A DNA stretch of 64,000 nt. Source: an uncultured Mycoplasmatota bacterium (GTDB lineage Bacteria > Bacillota_I > Bacilli_A > RF39 > UBA660). Below are positions 29,926 through 38,297 of this stretch, one piece after another; the stretch's first letter is position 1; each line of letters opens with the position of its first letter. The stretch lies in NCBI GenBank assembly GCA_900547465.1, contig URHJ01000001.1, forward strand, positions 62,001-126,000, read 5' to 3'. The notes beneath the pieces were generated by a model. The model was not told the DNA's origin. It ran no database searches and was given only the letters and a program-made list of their open reading frames with translations. Both the position numbers and the translations under genes were made by a program.

Positions 29926-30747
29926 ATGTCAATGACAATATTAGACAAGTATACAATAGACATTATAAAAATAATTACTCCTTTAGTATATATTGCCTTA
30001 GGTATAGCAATATATGAAATAGCAAAAACAATGCTAATGAGAAAATCAGCGGCATCACTACTAAAAAAGAACCATCACAAGAAAAGAGTAGAAACATTAA
30101 ATGTTTTAATACTAAATATCATAAAATACATAATAATAATATTTGTATCAATACTTATCCTAGCAAATTTTGGAGTTAACGTAGGATCAATATTAGCAGG
30201 ATTAGGAATAGCATCTGCTGTAGTAGGTTTAGCTTTCCAAGATATGGCTAAAGACTTAATAGCTGGAATTTCAATAATAATGGAAGATCAATATGAAATA
30301 GGAGATACTATAGAAGTAAATGGCTTTAAAGGAGAAGTTGTTGCCTTAGGACTTAGAACTACAAGAATAAAAGATTATAAAGGTGCAACAAAAATTATTG
30401 CTAATCATTTAATGACAGAAATAGTTAATTATAATCTTTATCCATCATTAGCAATAATAGATGTATCTGCTGGATATCAATATGATTCTGATAAAGTAGA
30501 AAAAGTACTAAACGATTTAGCAAAAAATCTAAAAGGAAAAATTCCAAAGTCAAAAGGAGATATAAAAATATTAGGAATTGAAGATTTAGAAGCTTCTGGA
30601 GTGATATATAGAGTTACTGTAGAAGTTGCATCAAATGAACAATATACAGCACAAAGAATTTTAAGAAAAGAGATCAAAAAAGCATTAGATGCAGCAAATA
30701 TTGAAATTCCATATCAACAAATTGAGGTGCACAATGGAGGAAAATAA
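29926..30747 (+). CDS. Small-conductance mechanosensitive channel MscS family
   Basis: 273 residues with about three N-terminal membrane helices. The pore helix is Gly/Ala-rich (ILAGLGIASAVVGLAFQDMAKD, near residues 90-110), followed by the beta domain start EIGDTIEVNGFKGEV and a cytoplasmic C-terminal domain. It would release solutes during hypo-osmotic shock. AGGAGG precedes the ATG. The last bases overlap the DUF951 gene. A mechanosensitive channel behind parB is also seen in other Bacilli. Confidence 0.93.
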   Translation: MSMTILDKYTIDIIKIITPLVYIALGIAIYEIAKTMLMRKSAASLLKKNHHKKRVETLNVLILNIIKYIIIIFVSILILANFGVNVGSILAGLGIASAVVGLAFQDMAKDLIAGISIIMEDQYEIGDTIEVNGFKGEVVALGLRTTRIKDYKGATKIIANHLMTEIVNYNLYPSLAIIDVSAGYQYDSDKVEKVLNDLAKNLKGKIPKSKGDIKILGIEDLEASGVIYRVTVEVASNEQYTAQRILRKEIKKALDAANIEIPYQQIEVHNGGK

Positions 30748-30934
30748 ATTAAATTATACAGTAGGTACCAAAGTTATTATGAAAAAACAACACCCATGTG
30801 GTACAAATTTATGGGAAATAACTAGAGTAGGTGCAGATATAAAAATAAAATGTCTAAATTGTAATAGATCAATTTTTATTCCAAGAATAGAATTTAACAA
30901 AAAATTAAAAAAAATAGTTTCCGAGGAAGGATAA
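30734..30934 (+). CDS. DUF951 family protein
   Basis: 66 residues, start at ATG 30734 (GAGGTG before it) overlapping the mscS end. The conserved pattern is MKKQHPCGTNLWEITRVGAD, then IKIKCLNCNRSIFIPR, which contains a CxxC. DUF951 commonly sits in the parB-ychF interval of Bacillota. A nucleic-acid or zinc-binding role is plausible from the cysteines, but function is not established. Confidence 0.9.
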   Translation: MEENKLNYTVGTKVIMKKQHPCGTNLWEITRVGADIKIKCLNCNRSIFIPRIEFNKKLKKIVSEEG

Positions 30935-30937
30935 AAT

Positions 30938-32533
30938 ATGAGAGGTAAAAAGAAATTAAAATTAAAAAAGTTCTACTTTCATCCAATAACAGTTTTTATA
31001 GTATTGAGTTTTGTAGTAGTACTAATAAGTGCAATTCTATCAGGTTTAGAAATGCAAGCAACATATAATACAGTAAACGCAACAACAAAGGAACTAGAAT
31101 CTCAAATTGTATCAGTAGAAAATATGCTAAGTTTTGATGGAATGAAGTTTATAATCAGTAATGCAACAACAAACTTTATAAGTTTCACTCCTCTAGCAAC
31201 CCTATTAGTTTCATTAATAGGTCTTTGTATAGCAGAAGCAACAGGATTCATTGAAGCTTTTTCTAGAAAATACGTAAGCAAGCTATCACATACTCAAATG
31301 ACTTTTATAGTTATATTAATAGCTACAATATCATCATTAATTAATGAAATAGGTTATGCAATACTAATTCCTTTAGTAGCAATGTTATATGCAAAAAATG
31401 GAAGAAATCCATTGACAGGAATAGTTACAGCCTTTTGTGGAGTAGCATTTGGATATGGAGTATCAATCTTTGTAGGATCAATGGAAGTATCCTTAATGGA
31501 TTACACCCAAAGTGCTGCTTATTTAATAGATGATAATTCTCATATAAGCCTAACTTGTAATTTATTCTTTATTATAGCAGCAACCTTAATACTAACAATA
31601 ATAGGTACAATAATAATAGAAAAAATTATAAGTCCACGTTTAGGAAAATATAAGATTAAAGAAGATCTAACCAAAACACAAGAATTAAGAATTATTGACT
31701 TAGAAGAGGAAGAACAACATAAGATAGAAAGAGAAAAAAGACAAAAAAAAGGACTAAGGTATGCCTTAATAGCATTTATTGTTGTAGTAGCAATATTCAT
31801 TTATATGATAATACCAAATCTTCCAAATTCAGGAATGATTCTAGATATGAAAGAAAACACATATTTAGGTCAAGTATTTGGACCAAACTCATATTTCCAA
31901 GATGGATTCACTTATATGATGAGCTTATTATTCTTATCTATGGGACTAGCTTATGGTATAGGAGCAAAAACGTTTAAAAATGATAAAGAATTATTGGAAG
32001 AAGCAGGAAAATATTTTTCAAGAATTGGAAACATAATAATCTTAATATTCGTTGTTTCACAATTTATTGCAATCTTCAAAAAGACAAATATAGGAACAAT
32101 TATAACAGCATGGTCAGCCAACTTAATTGAATACTTAGACTTTAGTGGCCTACCATTAATTATATTAAGTATTGTCTTAATAGCAGTTTCAAACCTATTT
32201 TTAACAACTCCAAGTGCTAAGTGGGCAATACTATCTCCAGTAATCGTTCCAATGTTTATGCAATCAAACATTTCTGCACAATTTGCACAAATAGTTATGA
32301 GAGCAGGAGATTCTATGACAAATGGTATTACTCCACTTTTAGCAAGTTTTGTAATATATATAGGTTACTTAAATATTTATAATTTTGATAAAGAAAAACC
32401 AATAACTATTACAAGAGCCATAAAGTTAACCGCACCATATTGTGGAATAATTTGCTTAACTTGGATACTATTAATAGTAGGATGGTATATTCTAGGACTT
32501 CCAATTGGACCAGGGGTATATCCGACAATTTAA
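30938..32533 (+). CDS. AbgT-family transporter
   Basis: 531 residues with roughly 10-12 membrane helices. Family traits are the IAEATGFIEAFSRK region near residue 105 and SAKWAILSPVIVPMFM with MRAGDSMTNGITPLLA in the last quarter, as in AbgT and MtrF. Characterised members carry p-aminobenzoyl-glutamate in or sulfonamides out; the substrate here is unknown. A charged loop of about 40 residues (near 245-280) replaces a membrane segment gap. It starts four bases after DUF951, so it belongs to the parA-parB operon. Confidence 0.88.
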   Translation: MRGKKKLKLKKFYFHPITVFIVLSFVVVLISAILSGLEMQATYNTVNATTKELESQIVSVENMLSFDGMKFIISNATTNFISFTPLATLLVSLIGLCIAEATGFIEAFSRKYVSKLSHTQMTFIVILIATISSLINEIGYAILIPLVAMLYAKNGRNPLTGIVTAFCGVAFGYGVSIFVGSMEVSLMDYTQSAAYLIDDNSHISLTCNLFFIIAATLILTIIGTIIIEKIISPRLGKYKIKEDLTKTQELRIIDLEEEEQHKIEREKRQKKGLRYALIAFIVVVAIFIYMIIPNLPNSGMILDMKENTYLGQVFGPNSYFQDGFTYMMSLLFLSMGLAYGIGAKTFKNDKELLEEAGKYFSRIGNIIILIFVVSQFIAIFKKTNIGTIITAWSANLIEYLDFSGLPLIILSIVLIAVSNLFLTTPSAKWAILSPVIVPMFMQSNISAQFAQIVMRAGDSMTNGITPLLASFVIYIGYLNIYNFDKEKPITITRAIKLTAPYCGIICLTWILLIVGWYILGLPIGPGVYPTI

Positions 32534-32543
32534 AAAATAATAT

Positions 32544-32571
32544 AAAAGTTCTCATTCTTTGGGAACTTTTT
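32544..32571 (+). terminator. Terminator after the AbgT gene
   Basis: AAAAGTTC/GAACTTTT hairpin with T tail, ending the parA-to-abgT unit. An extended -10 (TGATATAAT, 32580-32588) for ychF follows at once. Confidence 0.8.
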
Positions 32572-32611
32572 AAATTTTATGATATAATATGAAACAGAAA
32601 GAAGGAATAAT

Positions 32612-33712
32612 ATGAGTTTAACAGCAGGAATAGTAGGACTTCCAAATGTAGGAAAATCAACACTTTTTAATGCAATAACAAATCAAAAAATCTTAGCAGA
32701 AAACTATCCATTCGCAACAATAGAACCAAATGTTGGAGTAGTAACAGTACCAGACGAAAGAATGGACAAATTAAAAGAAATGTATGAACCAAATAGATTT
32801 ATCCCAACTGCTTATGAATTTACAGATATAGCTGGTTTAGTAAAAGGAGCAAGTCAAGGAGAAGGTTTAGGAAATAAATTCTTATCTCATATCAGAGAAG
32901 TAGATGCCATAGTAGAAGTAGTAAGATGTTTTAATAATTCAAAAATTATTCACGTTGATGGAAATGTAGACCCAATAAGAGACATAGAAACAATAAACCT
33001 AGAACTATCAATCTCAGATCTAGATATAATTAATAATAGATTAGAAAGAGTATCAAAAAGAGCACGCACAACAAAAGATAAAGATAGCCTACTAGAAGTA
33101 GACGCTTTAGAAAAATCAAAAGAAGCTTTAGAAAAAAATATTCCATTAAGACAAGTAGAGTTCAGTGAAGAAGAAAAAAAATTACTAAAATCATATAGCT
33201 TTCTAACTATAAAACCAATTATTTATTTAGCTAATATAGATGAAGATGAACTAGGTCAAGAAGATAATGAATATGTAAAAAAAGTAAAAGAATATGCTCA
33301 AAAGGAAAATGCTCAAGTTGTAAGCCTTTGTGCGAAAACAGAAGAAGATTTAAGTGAATTAACAAAAGAAGAAAAGCAGGAAATGTTAGAGGCAATTGGA
33401 CTAAGTAACTCAGGTCTAGATGACTTAATAAAAGCAACATACGACATTTTAGGTTTAGCAACTTATTTCACAGTAGGAAAAGACGAGGTAAGAGCTTGGA
33501 CATTCAAAAAAGGTATGAATGCTAAAGAATGTGCTGGTATAATTCATACAGATTTTGAAAAAGGATTCATTAGAGCAGAAGTAATCTCATACACTGATTT
33601 AATAGAATGTGGATCAGAATTAAAAGTTAAAGAAGCAGGTAAAGCAAGACTAGAAGGAAAAGAATATTTAATGCAAGATGGGGATATTTGTCACTTTAGA
33701 TTTAATGTATAA
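32612..33712 (+). CDS. ychF: Ribosome-binding ATPase YchF
   Basis: OBG-family P-loop protein of 366 residues that prefers ATP. G1 is GLPNVGKSTLFNA at the N-terminus; the G3 region is FTDIAGLVKGAS; a coiled-coil insert follows near residue 140-180, and a C-terminal TGS domain contains TFKKGMNAKECAGIIHTDFEKGF split by conserved residues. Position before rpsF-ssb-rpsR is as in B. subtilis (yyaF). Confidence 0.97.
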   Translation: MSLTAGIVGLPNVGKSTLFNAITNQKILAENYPFATIEPNVGVVTVPDERMDKLKEMYEPNRFIPTAYEFTDIAGLVKGASQGEGLGNKFLSHIREVDAIVEVVRCFNNSKIIHVDGNVDPIRDIETINLELSISDLDIINNRLERVSKRARTTKDKDSLLEVDALEKSKEALEKNIPLRQVEFSEEEKKLLKSYSFLTIKPIIYLANIDEDELGQEDNEYVKKVKEYAQKENAQVVSLCAKTEEDLSELTKEEKQEMLEAIGLSNSGLDDLIKATYDILGLATYFTVGKDEVRAWTFKKGMNAKECAGIIHTDFEKGFIRAEVISYTDLIECGSELKVKEAGKARLEGKEYLMQDGDICHFRFNV

Positions 33713-33732
33713 ATAGAAAAGAGGGTTTGAAA

Positions 33733-34269
33733 ATGACAAGACAGCAACTACTAAAAACGAAAAAGACCTTACTAGTTTATGCAGTTGCAACAACATTAGG
33801 TATAACTGGTCTAACTGGATGTGGTAATTATGAGACTCAAAAAGATGGTTCAATTGAATTTTGTGGTGATTTACTATATGAGTCACTAGCTAACTACTAT
33901 ATCTTAGAATTGAATTATGAAAATGATAATGTATATTATGTAGTTGATTTCTATCAACATATTCGTGAAGCAGAGATTGATATAAATGATCTAATGACAT
34001 CAAAAAATATAGGAACAATAGAAATGAAAGAAGGATATAAATTAGATCAATCAATTATAACTTCTGACTATGCTAATATATCAATTTCAGCTGAAGATTT
34101 TAAGTTTGTAAAGCTAAAAGATTATCTTACAAAAATGAATAATATTAAAGAAAATTATAATTCAGATGATATCAATCAAATATTAGACTCATATAAAAAT
34201 GAGCAAGAAAAAACAGTTAGTAAAGAATCTACAACTGGAAAAGTATTAACAAAATCAAAAACTAATTAA
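33733..34269 (+). CDS. Predicted lipoprotein of unknown function
   Basis: 178 residues from ATG 33733 (GAGGG seven bases upstream). An N-terminal signal ends in the lipobox GLTGC, so the mature protein should be lipid-anchored outside the membrane. The rest has no family I recognise; it contains an ESLANYYILELNYENDNVYY stretch and a charged, Ser/Thr/Lys-rich tail. It lies between ychF and the rpsF operon, where Bacillus has nothing comparable. Confidence 0.7.
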   Translation: MTRQQLLKTKKTLLVYAVATTLGITGLTGCGNYETQKDGSIEFCGDLLYESLANYYILELNYENDNVYYVVDFYQHIREAEIDINDLMTSKNIGTIEMKEGYKLDQSIITSDYANISISAEDFKFVKLKDYLTKMNNIKENYNSDDINQILDSYKNEQEKTVSKESTTGKVLTKSKTN

Positions 34270-34274
34270 AAATA

Positions 34275-34303
34275 TAGACAATCAAACAAAATTTTGTTAT
34301 AAT
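34275..34303 (+). promoter_or_regulatory. rpsF operon promoter
   Basis: TAGACA (34275-34280), a 17-base spacer and extended -10 TGTTATAAT ending 34303. The same TAGACA-17-TATAAT layout occurs at 35439 and 44945. Confidence 0.8.
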
Positions 34304-34309
34304 ACATAC

Positions 34310-34360
34310 GAGTATTTTAAATACTCCTTACTCATTTTATGAGTCATAAGTCCAAAAGGA
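34310..34360 (+). promoter_or_regulatory. Structured leader of the rpsF operon
   Basis: Two adjacent hairpins, GAGTAT/ATACTC (34310-34326) and ACTCAT/ATGAGT (34330-34344), precede the AGGAGGTG ribosome site. In many bacteria an S6:S18 complex represses this operon through its leader, but I do not see the conserved CCG element of the known motif, so a regulatory role is only suggested. Confidence 0.35.
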
Positions 34361-34369
34361 GGTGTACAA

Positions 34370-34657
34370 ATGAACAAGTATGAAATTATGTTTATCGTAA
34401 AATCAGATATGGAAGAAGCAGAAATTAAGAAAACTGCAGAAGCTATGAAAAAGGTTTTAACTGATAACAAAGCTAAGTTCTTAGAAACAAAAGAAATGGG
34501 TCAAAGAGATTTAGCATATGAAATTAATAAGTTCAAGACAGGTTACTATTTCTTATTTGTAGTAGAAGCAGGAGCTGAAGCTATCGAAGAATTTAATCGT
34601 GTTGTTGGAATAAATGAATGTATTTTACGTCATTTAGTTGTTAAAAAAGAAGATTAA
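34370..34657 (+). CDS. rpsF: 30S ribosomal protein S6
   Basis: 95 residues beginning MNKYEIMFIVKSDMEEAE, with the GQRDLAYEINKFKTGYYFL core of S6, which pairs with S18 in the small-subunit platform. AGGAGGTG precedes the start. First gene of rpsF-ssb-rpsR. Confidence 0.97.
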   Translation: MNKYEIMFIVKSDMEEAEIKKTAEAMKKVLTDNKAKFLETKEMGQRDLAYEINKFKTGYYFLFVVEAGAEAIEEFNRVVGINECILRHLVVKKED

Positions 34658-34677
34658 TTAAGAAAGAGGTAATTGTC

Positions 34678-35151
34678 ATGAATAAAGTATTTTTAATAGG
34701 AAGACTAACAAGAGATCCAGAATTACGTTATACTGGAAGTAATACAGCAGTAGCATCATTTTCACTTGCTGTAAATAGAAATTTTACAAATCAATCAGGT
34801 GAAAGAGAAGCAGACTTTATCAATATAGTTGTTTGGAGAAAACAAGCAGAAAACGTAAAAAATTATTTATCACAAGGTAGTCAAGTTGCTATAGATGGAC
34901 GTATTCAAACTCGTTCATACGATGATGCAGATGGAAACAGAAGATATGTAACAGAAGTAGTAGCAGATAATGTTGAATTTTTAGGAACAAAAGCTTCAAA
35001 TAGTCAACAATCACAATCTACATCTGCTCATGAACCAACACCATATGACTTCGGAAAAGAGCCAGAAACAAAAACTACCAACGTAGATAGTAATCCATTT
35101 GCTGATTTTGGATCAAGTATTGAAATTAGTGATGACGAATTACCATTCTAA
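34678..35151 (+). CDS. ssb: Single-stranded DNA-binding protein
   Basis: 157 residues: an OB-fold from 1 to about 105 ([19 protein letters not shown]), a flexible Gln/Ser linker, and the acidic tip ISDDELPF at the C-terminus that docks repair and replication proteins. Located between rpsF and rpsR, so its level follows ribosomal protein expression. Confidence 0.97.
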   Translation: MNKVFLIGRLTRDPELRYTGSNTAVASFSLAVNRNFTNQSGEREADFINIVVWRKQAENVKNYLSQGSQVAIDGRIQTRSYDDADGNRRYVTEVVADNVEFLGTKASNSQQSQSTSAHEPTPYDFGKEPETKTTNVDSNPFADFGSSIEISDDELPF

Positions 35152-35165
35152 AAGGAGGATATATA

Positions 35166-35381
35166 ATGGCAGAATTTTATCGTAAAAGAAAAAAAGTTTG
35201 TATGATGTGTACTGGTAAAAAAGTTGATTATAAAGATCCTGAAACATTAAAAAGATATATTAATGAAAAAGGAAAAATTTTACCAAGACGTGTAACTGGT
35301 AACTGTGCTCATCATCAAAGAATGATCGCAAGAGAAATTAAAAGAGCACGTGCAATTGCATTATTACCATATACAAGATAA
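35166..35381 (+). CDS. rpsR: 30S ribosomal protein S18
   Basis: 71 residues with [20 protein letters not shown], the S18 signature. It binds with S6 to the platform of the small subunit. AGGAGG precedes the ATG; the N-terminal MCTGK keeps a cysteine. Last gene of the operon. Confidence 0.97.
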   Translation: MAEFYRKRKKVCMMCTGKKVDYKDPETLKRYINEKGKILPRRVTGNCAHHQRMIAREIKRARAIALLPYTR

Positions 35382-35382
35382 T

Positions 35383-35406
35383 AAAGACTATTCAGTCTTT
35401 TTTTTT
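35383..35406 (+). terminator. rpsR terminator
   Basis: AAAGACT/AGTCTTT hairpin, four-base loop, nine T. Confidence 0.9.
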
Positions 35407-35438
35407 CCAATTTTAAAGAGATAAGCAACTTCAATTTA

Positions 35439-35467
35439 TAGACAAAACCTATCATTTATTATATAAT
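35439..35467 (+). promoter_or_regulatory. Promoter of the DHH phosphodiesterase-rplI-dnaB operon
   Basis: TAGACA (35439-35444), a 17-base spacer and TATAAT (35462-35467). AAGGAGG lies five bases before the ATG at 35500. Confidence 0.8.
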
Positions 35468-35499
35468 TAACGTGGGGGTTTCTATCCGAAGGAGGCCAT

Positions 35500-36486
35500 A
35501 TGGAAATCGTAAAAAATAAAAGAAAATTAAACAAATATCTAAAAAAAGCAAATAATATATTTATTATGGCTCATAAAGATTTAGATCTAGATGCACTAGG
35601 AAGCTCAATTGGTATGTATACAATCTTAACAAAGAAAAAGAAAAAATGCTTTTTAATAATAGATGATAAAGAACATGAATTAGGTGTATCAAAAATATTA
35701 AAGGAATTAGAAGGCTGCTTAAATATTATTAAAAGTAGTGACTTAGATTCGAAATTAGACAAAAGTGAAAATAAAAATTTATTATTGATTTTAGATACAA
35801 ACAAAAAAGATTTAGTTCAAAGTGAAACAACCTTGAAAAAAATCTCAAAAAAAGTTGTAATTGACCATCATAGTCCAGGAAAAACAACTATAAAAGATGC
35901 ATTCTTAATAATAGATGAAGAAGTATCAAGTACATGCGAAATGATAACAAACCTAATAGAGACATATGACATAGAACTAGAATCATATTATGCAACTATT
36001 CTTCTATCAGGAATAGTACTAGATACTAATAATTTCACATTAAAAACAACAGCCGATACTTACTATTCAGCATACTTTTTAGCAAGCTTAGGAGCATCAG
36101 CTAAAAAAGTACAATATCTTTTAAAACAAGATTTGGAAGAGTATACTGAAAGACAAAAATTACTAACAAGAATAGAAATACTAGATAATAAAATAGCCTT
36201 CACTAAAGCTACTCCATATACAATATATAGAAGAGAAGACTTAGCTAAAATTGCAGATACACTTTTATTTTTTAATAACATAGAAGCATCATTTGTAATT
36301 GGAAAAATAGGCAAAGATACAGTAGGAATAAGTGCTAGAAGCCTTGGTAACTTTGATATATCAACAATCTTAGAAGAACTAGGCGGAGGCGGAAACGACT
36401 ACAATGGAGCAGTGAAATTTGATAAGAAAAATATTAGTGAGGTAGAAGAATTATTAAAAAAAGAAATCAAAAAACAGGAGGGATAA
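35500..36486 (+). CDS. DHH/DHHA1 phosphodiesterase, minimal GdpP-like protein
   Basis: 328 residues with the DHH catalytic core: HKDLDLDALGS (24-34), ILDTN (Asp99), IDHHSPGK (His123-His124), a later Asp in LSGIVLDTNNF, and a C-terminal DHHA1 domain. The gene just before rplI is normally GdpP, which degrades cyclic di-AMP and has two membrane helices, a PAS and a degenerate GGDEF domain before the DHH part. All of these are absent. The C-terminal GGGGH motif reads GGGGND, so the His is Asn. It may be a soluble c-di-AMP or pApA/nanoRNA hydrolase. Confidence 0.85.
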   Translation: MEIVKNKRKLNKYLKKANNIFIMAHKDLDLDALGSSIGMYTILTKKKKKCFLIIDDKEHELGVSKILKELEGCLNIIKSSDLDSKLDKSENKNLLLILDTNKKDLVQSETTLKKISKKVVIDHHSPGKTTIKDAFLIIDEEVSSTCEMITNLIETYDIELESYYATILLSGIVLDTNNFTLKTTADTYYSAYFLASLGASAKKVQYLLKQDLEEYTERQKLLTRIEILDNKIAFTKATPYTIYRREDLAKIADTLLFFNNIEASFVIGKIGKDTVGISARSLGNFDISTILEELGGGGNDYNGAVKFDKKNISEVEELLKKEIKKQEG

Positions 36487-36487
36487 C

Positions 36488-36928
36488 ATGCAAGTAATAT
36501 TTATTAGGGATTTAAGAAAACAAGGAAAAAAAGGAGAAATAAAAGAAGTAAAATCTGGATATGCAGAAAACTTCTTAATAAAACAAGGATATGCAATTCC
36601 TCTAAATCAACAAAACTTACGTAACCTACAACATGAGAATAAGAAAATAGAAGAGGAAGATCAAAAAAATAAAGAGCTAGCTTTAAAAGAAAAAGAAAAA
36701 CTAGAAAAGATAGAACTAGAATTTAAAGTAAAAACTGGAAAAGATGATAGAGTTTTCGGTAGTATAAGCCCAAAACAAATCAAAGAAGAACTATTAAAGA
36801 AAGATATAAAAGTAGAAAAAAGACAAATAAAATTAGATAACAACATAGTGTCACTAGGATATCATAAAGTAAAAATAGAGTTATACAAAAAAGTTGAAGC
36901 AGAAATAAAAGTTCATGTAGTAAAGTAG
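36488..36928 (+). CDS. rplI: 50S ribosomal protein L9
   Basis: 146 residues: the N-terminal rRNA-binding domain (MQVIFIRDLRKQGKKGEIKE, GYAENFLIKQGYA), a long charged helix and the C-terminal domain with RVFGSISPKQI. It begins one base after the phosphodiesterase stop, and dnaB follows after 10 bases. Confidence 0.97.
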   Translation: MQVIFIRDLRKQGKKGEIKEVKSGYAENFLIKQGYAIPLNQQNLRNLQHENKKIEEEDQKNKELALKEKEKLEKIELEFKVKTGKDDRVFGSISPKQIKEELLKKDIKVEKRQIKLDNNIVSLGYHKVKIELYKKVEAEIKVHVVK

Positions 36929-36938
36929 AGGTGATAAA

Positions 36939-38297
36939 ATGGCCCTAAAGTCATTACCAAATAATTTAGAAGCAGAAGAATCAGTATTAGGAGCTTGTTT
37001 TCTATCAAAATACGCTCTACAAAAAGCCTGTGAATCACTTACAGAAGATTCTTTTTATAATGAAAAAAATGCAAAAATATTTGCCTCATTATCCTCATTA
37101 TCAGAGCAAAAAATTCCAATAGATATTACAACAGTAACAAGTGATCTACAAAATAAAAAAATATTAAGTGAAGTAGGCGGTGTTGAATATCTAACTGAGG
37201 TAGTTAATTTTGTTCCAACCGCAACCAATATAGATTATTATATAAAAACAGTAGAAGATAATGCGATTTTAAGAAAATTAATTGAAACTGCTACAGAGAT
37301 TGCAAGTGAAGGATATGAAACAGAAACAAGTGTAAATGAAACATTAGATAATGCAGAAAAAAAGATTCTAAATATAGTCAAAAATAGAAAATCAAGTGAA
37401 TTCAAATCAATCAAAGAAGTTTTAATCAAAACAGAATCAGACCTAGAAAAACTTGCTCAAAGTAAAGGTGAAATAACAGGTTTAGCTACAGGTTGGTATG
37501 ACTTTGATAAATTAACAACAGGACTACATGAGAATGAATTTATAATAATTGCTGCTCGTCCTGCCATGGGTAAAACAGCCTTTGCCTTAAACATAGCTAC
37601 TCATATTGCAATGACACAAAAAAAGTCAGTCGCTCTATTCAACTTAGAAATGGGTGCTGAGCAATTAGCCCTAAGAATCTTATCATCAGTAGGTCAAATA
37701 GAAGGTTTCAAAATGAGAACAGGTAACCTTATGAACACTGATTGGAAAAGATTAAACGAAGCAACTGCACAACTTGCCGACACCAACTTATTTATTGACG
37801 ATACTCCCGGTATTACAATAGGAGAAATAAGAGCAAAATGTAGAAGATTAGCAAGCAGTGATAAAGGACTAGGTATAGTCATAATCGACTACCTACAATT
37901 AATATCAGGTGGAAAAAATTATGGAGCAAATAGACAACAGGAAGTGTCAGATATATCAAGAAGTTTAAAGACCCTAGCAATGGAGTTACATGTTCCAGTA
38001 ATTGCTCTAGCTCAATTATCACGTGGAGTAGAAGCCAGAGAAGACAAAAGACCAATCATGAGTGACTTACGTGAATCAGGATCAATTGAACAAGATGCAG
38101 ATATAGTTTCATTCTTATATAGAGATGATTATTATAATAAAGAAGCAAGACGAGAAGATGATAGTAGTATCAGTGAATTAATTATCGCTAAGCACCGTAA
38201 CGGACCAACCGCAACAATAGAACTACTCTTTAAGAAAAATACATCAACATTCTTGAGCTTGAAAAAAGAAGAAAGAGGGAATGATCAAAATGGATAA
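36939..38297 (+). CDS. dnaB: Replicative DNA helicase DnaB
   Basis: Hexameric fork helicase (called DnaC in B. subtilis), 452 residues. The N-terminal domain starts LPNNLEAEESVLGACF; RecA-like motor with Walker A ARPAMGKTAFALN near residue 205, Walker B IVIIDYLQLI, and the arginine-finger region SDLRESGSIEQDAD. No intein. Usual rplI-dnaB order. Confidence 0.97.
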   Translation: MALKSLPNNLEAEESVLGACFLSKYALQKACESLTEDSFYNEKNAKIFASLSSLSEQKIPIDITTVTSDLQNKKILSEVGGVEYLTEVVNFVPTATNIDYYIKTVEDNAILRKLIETATEIASEGYETETSVNETLDNAEKKILNIVKNRKSSEFKSIKEVLIKTESDLEKLAQSKGEITGLATGWYDFDKLTTGLHENEFIIIAARPAMGKTAFALNIATHIAMTQKKSVALFNLEMGAEQLALRILSSVGQIEGFKMRTGNLMNTDWKRLNEATAQLADTNLFIDDTPGITIGEIRAKCRRLASSDKGLGIVIIDYLQLISGGKNYGANRQQEVSDISRSLKTLAMELHVPVIALAQLSRGVEAREDKRPIMSDLRESGSIEQDADIVSFLYRDDYYNKEARREDDSSISELIIAKHRNGPTATIELLFKKNTSTFLSLKKEERGNDQNG

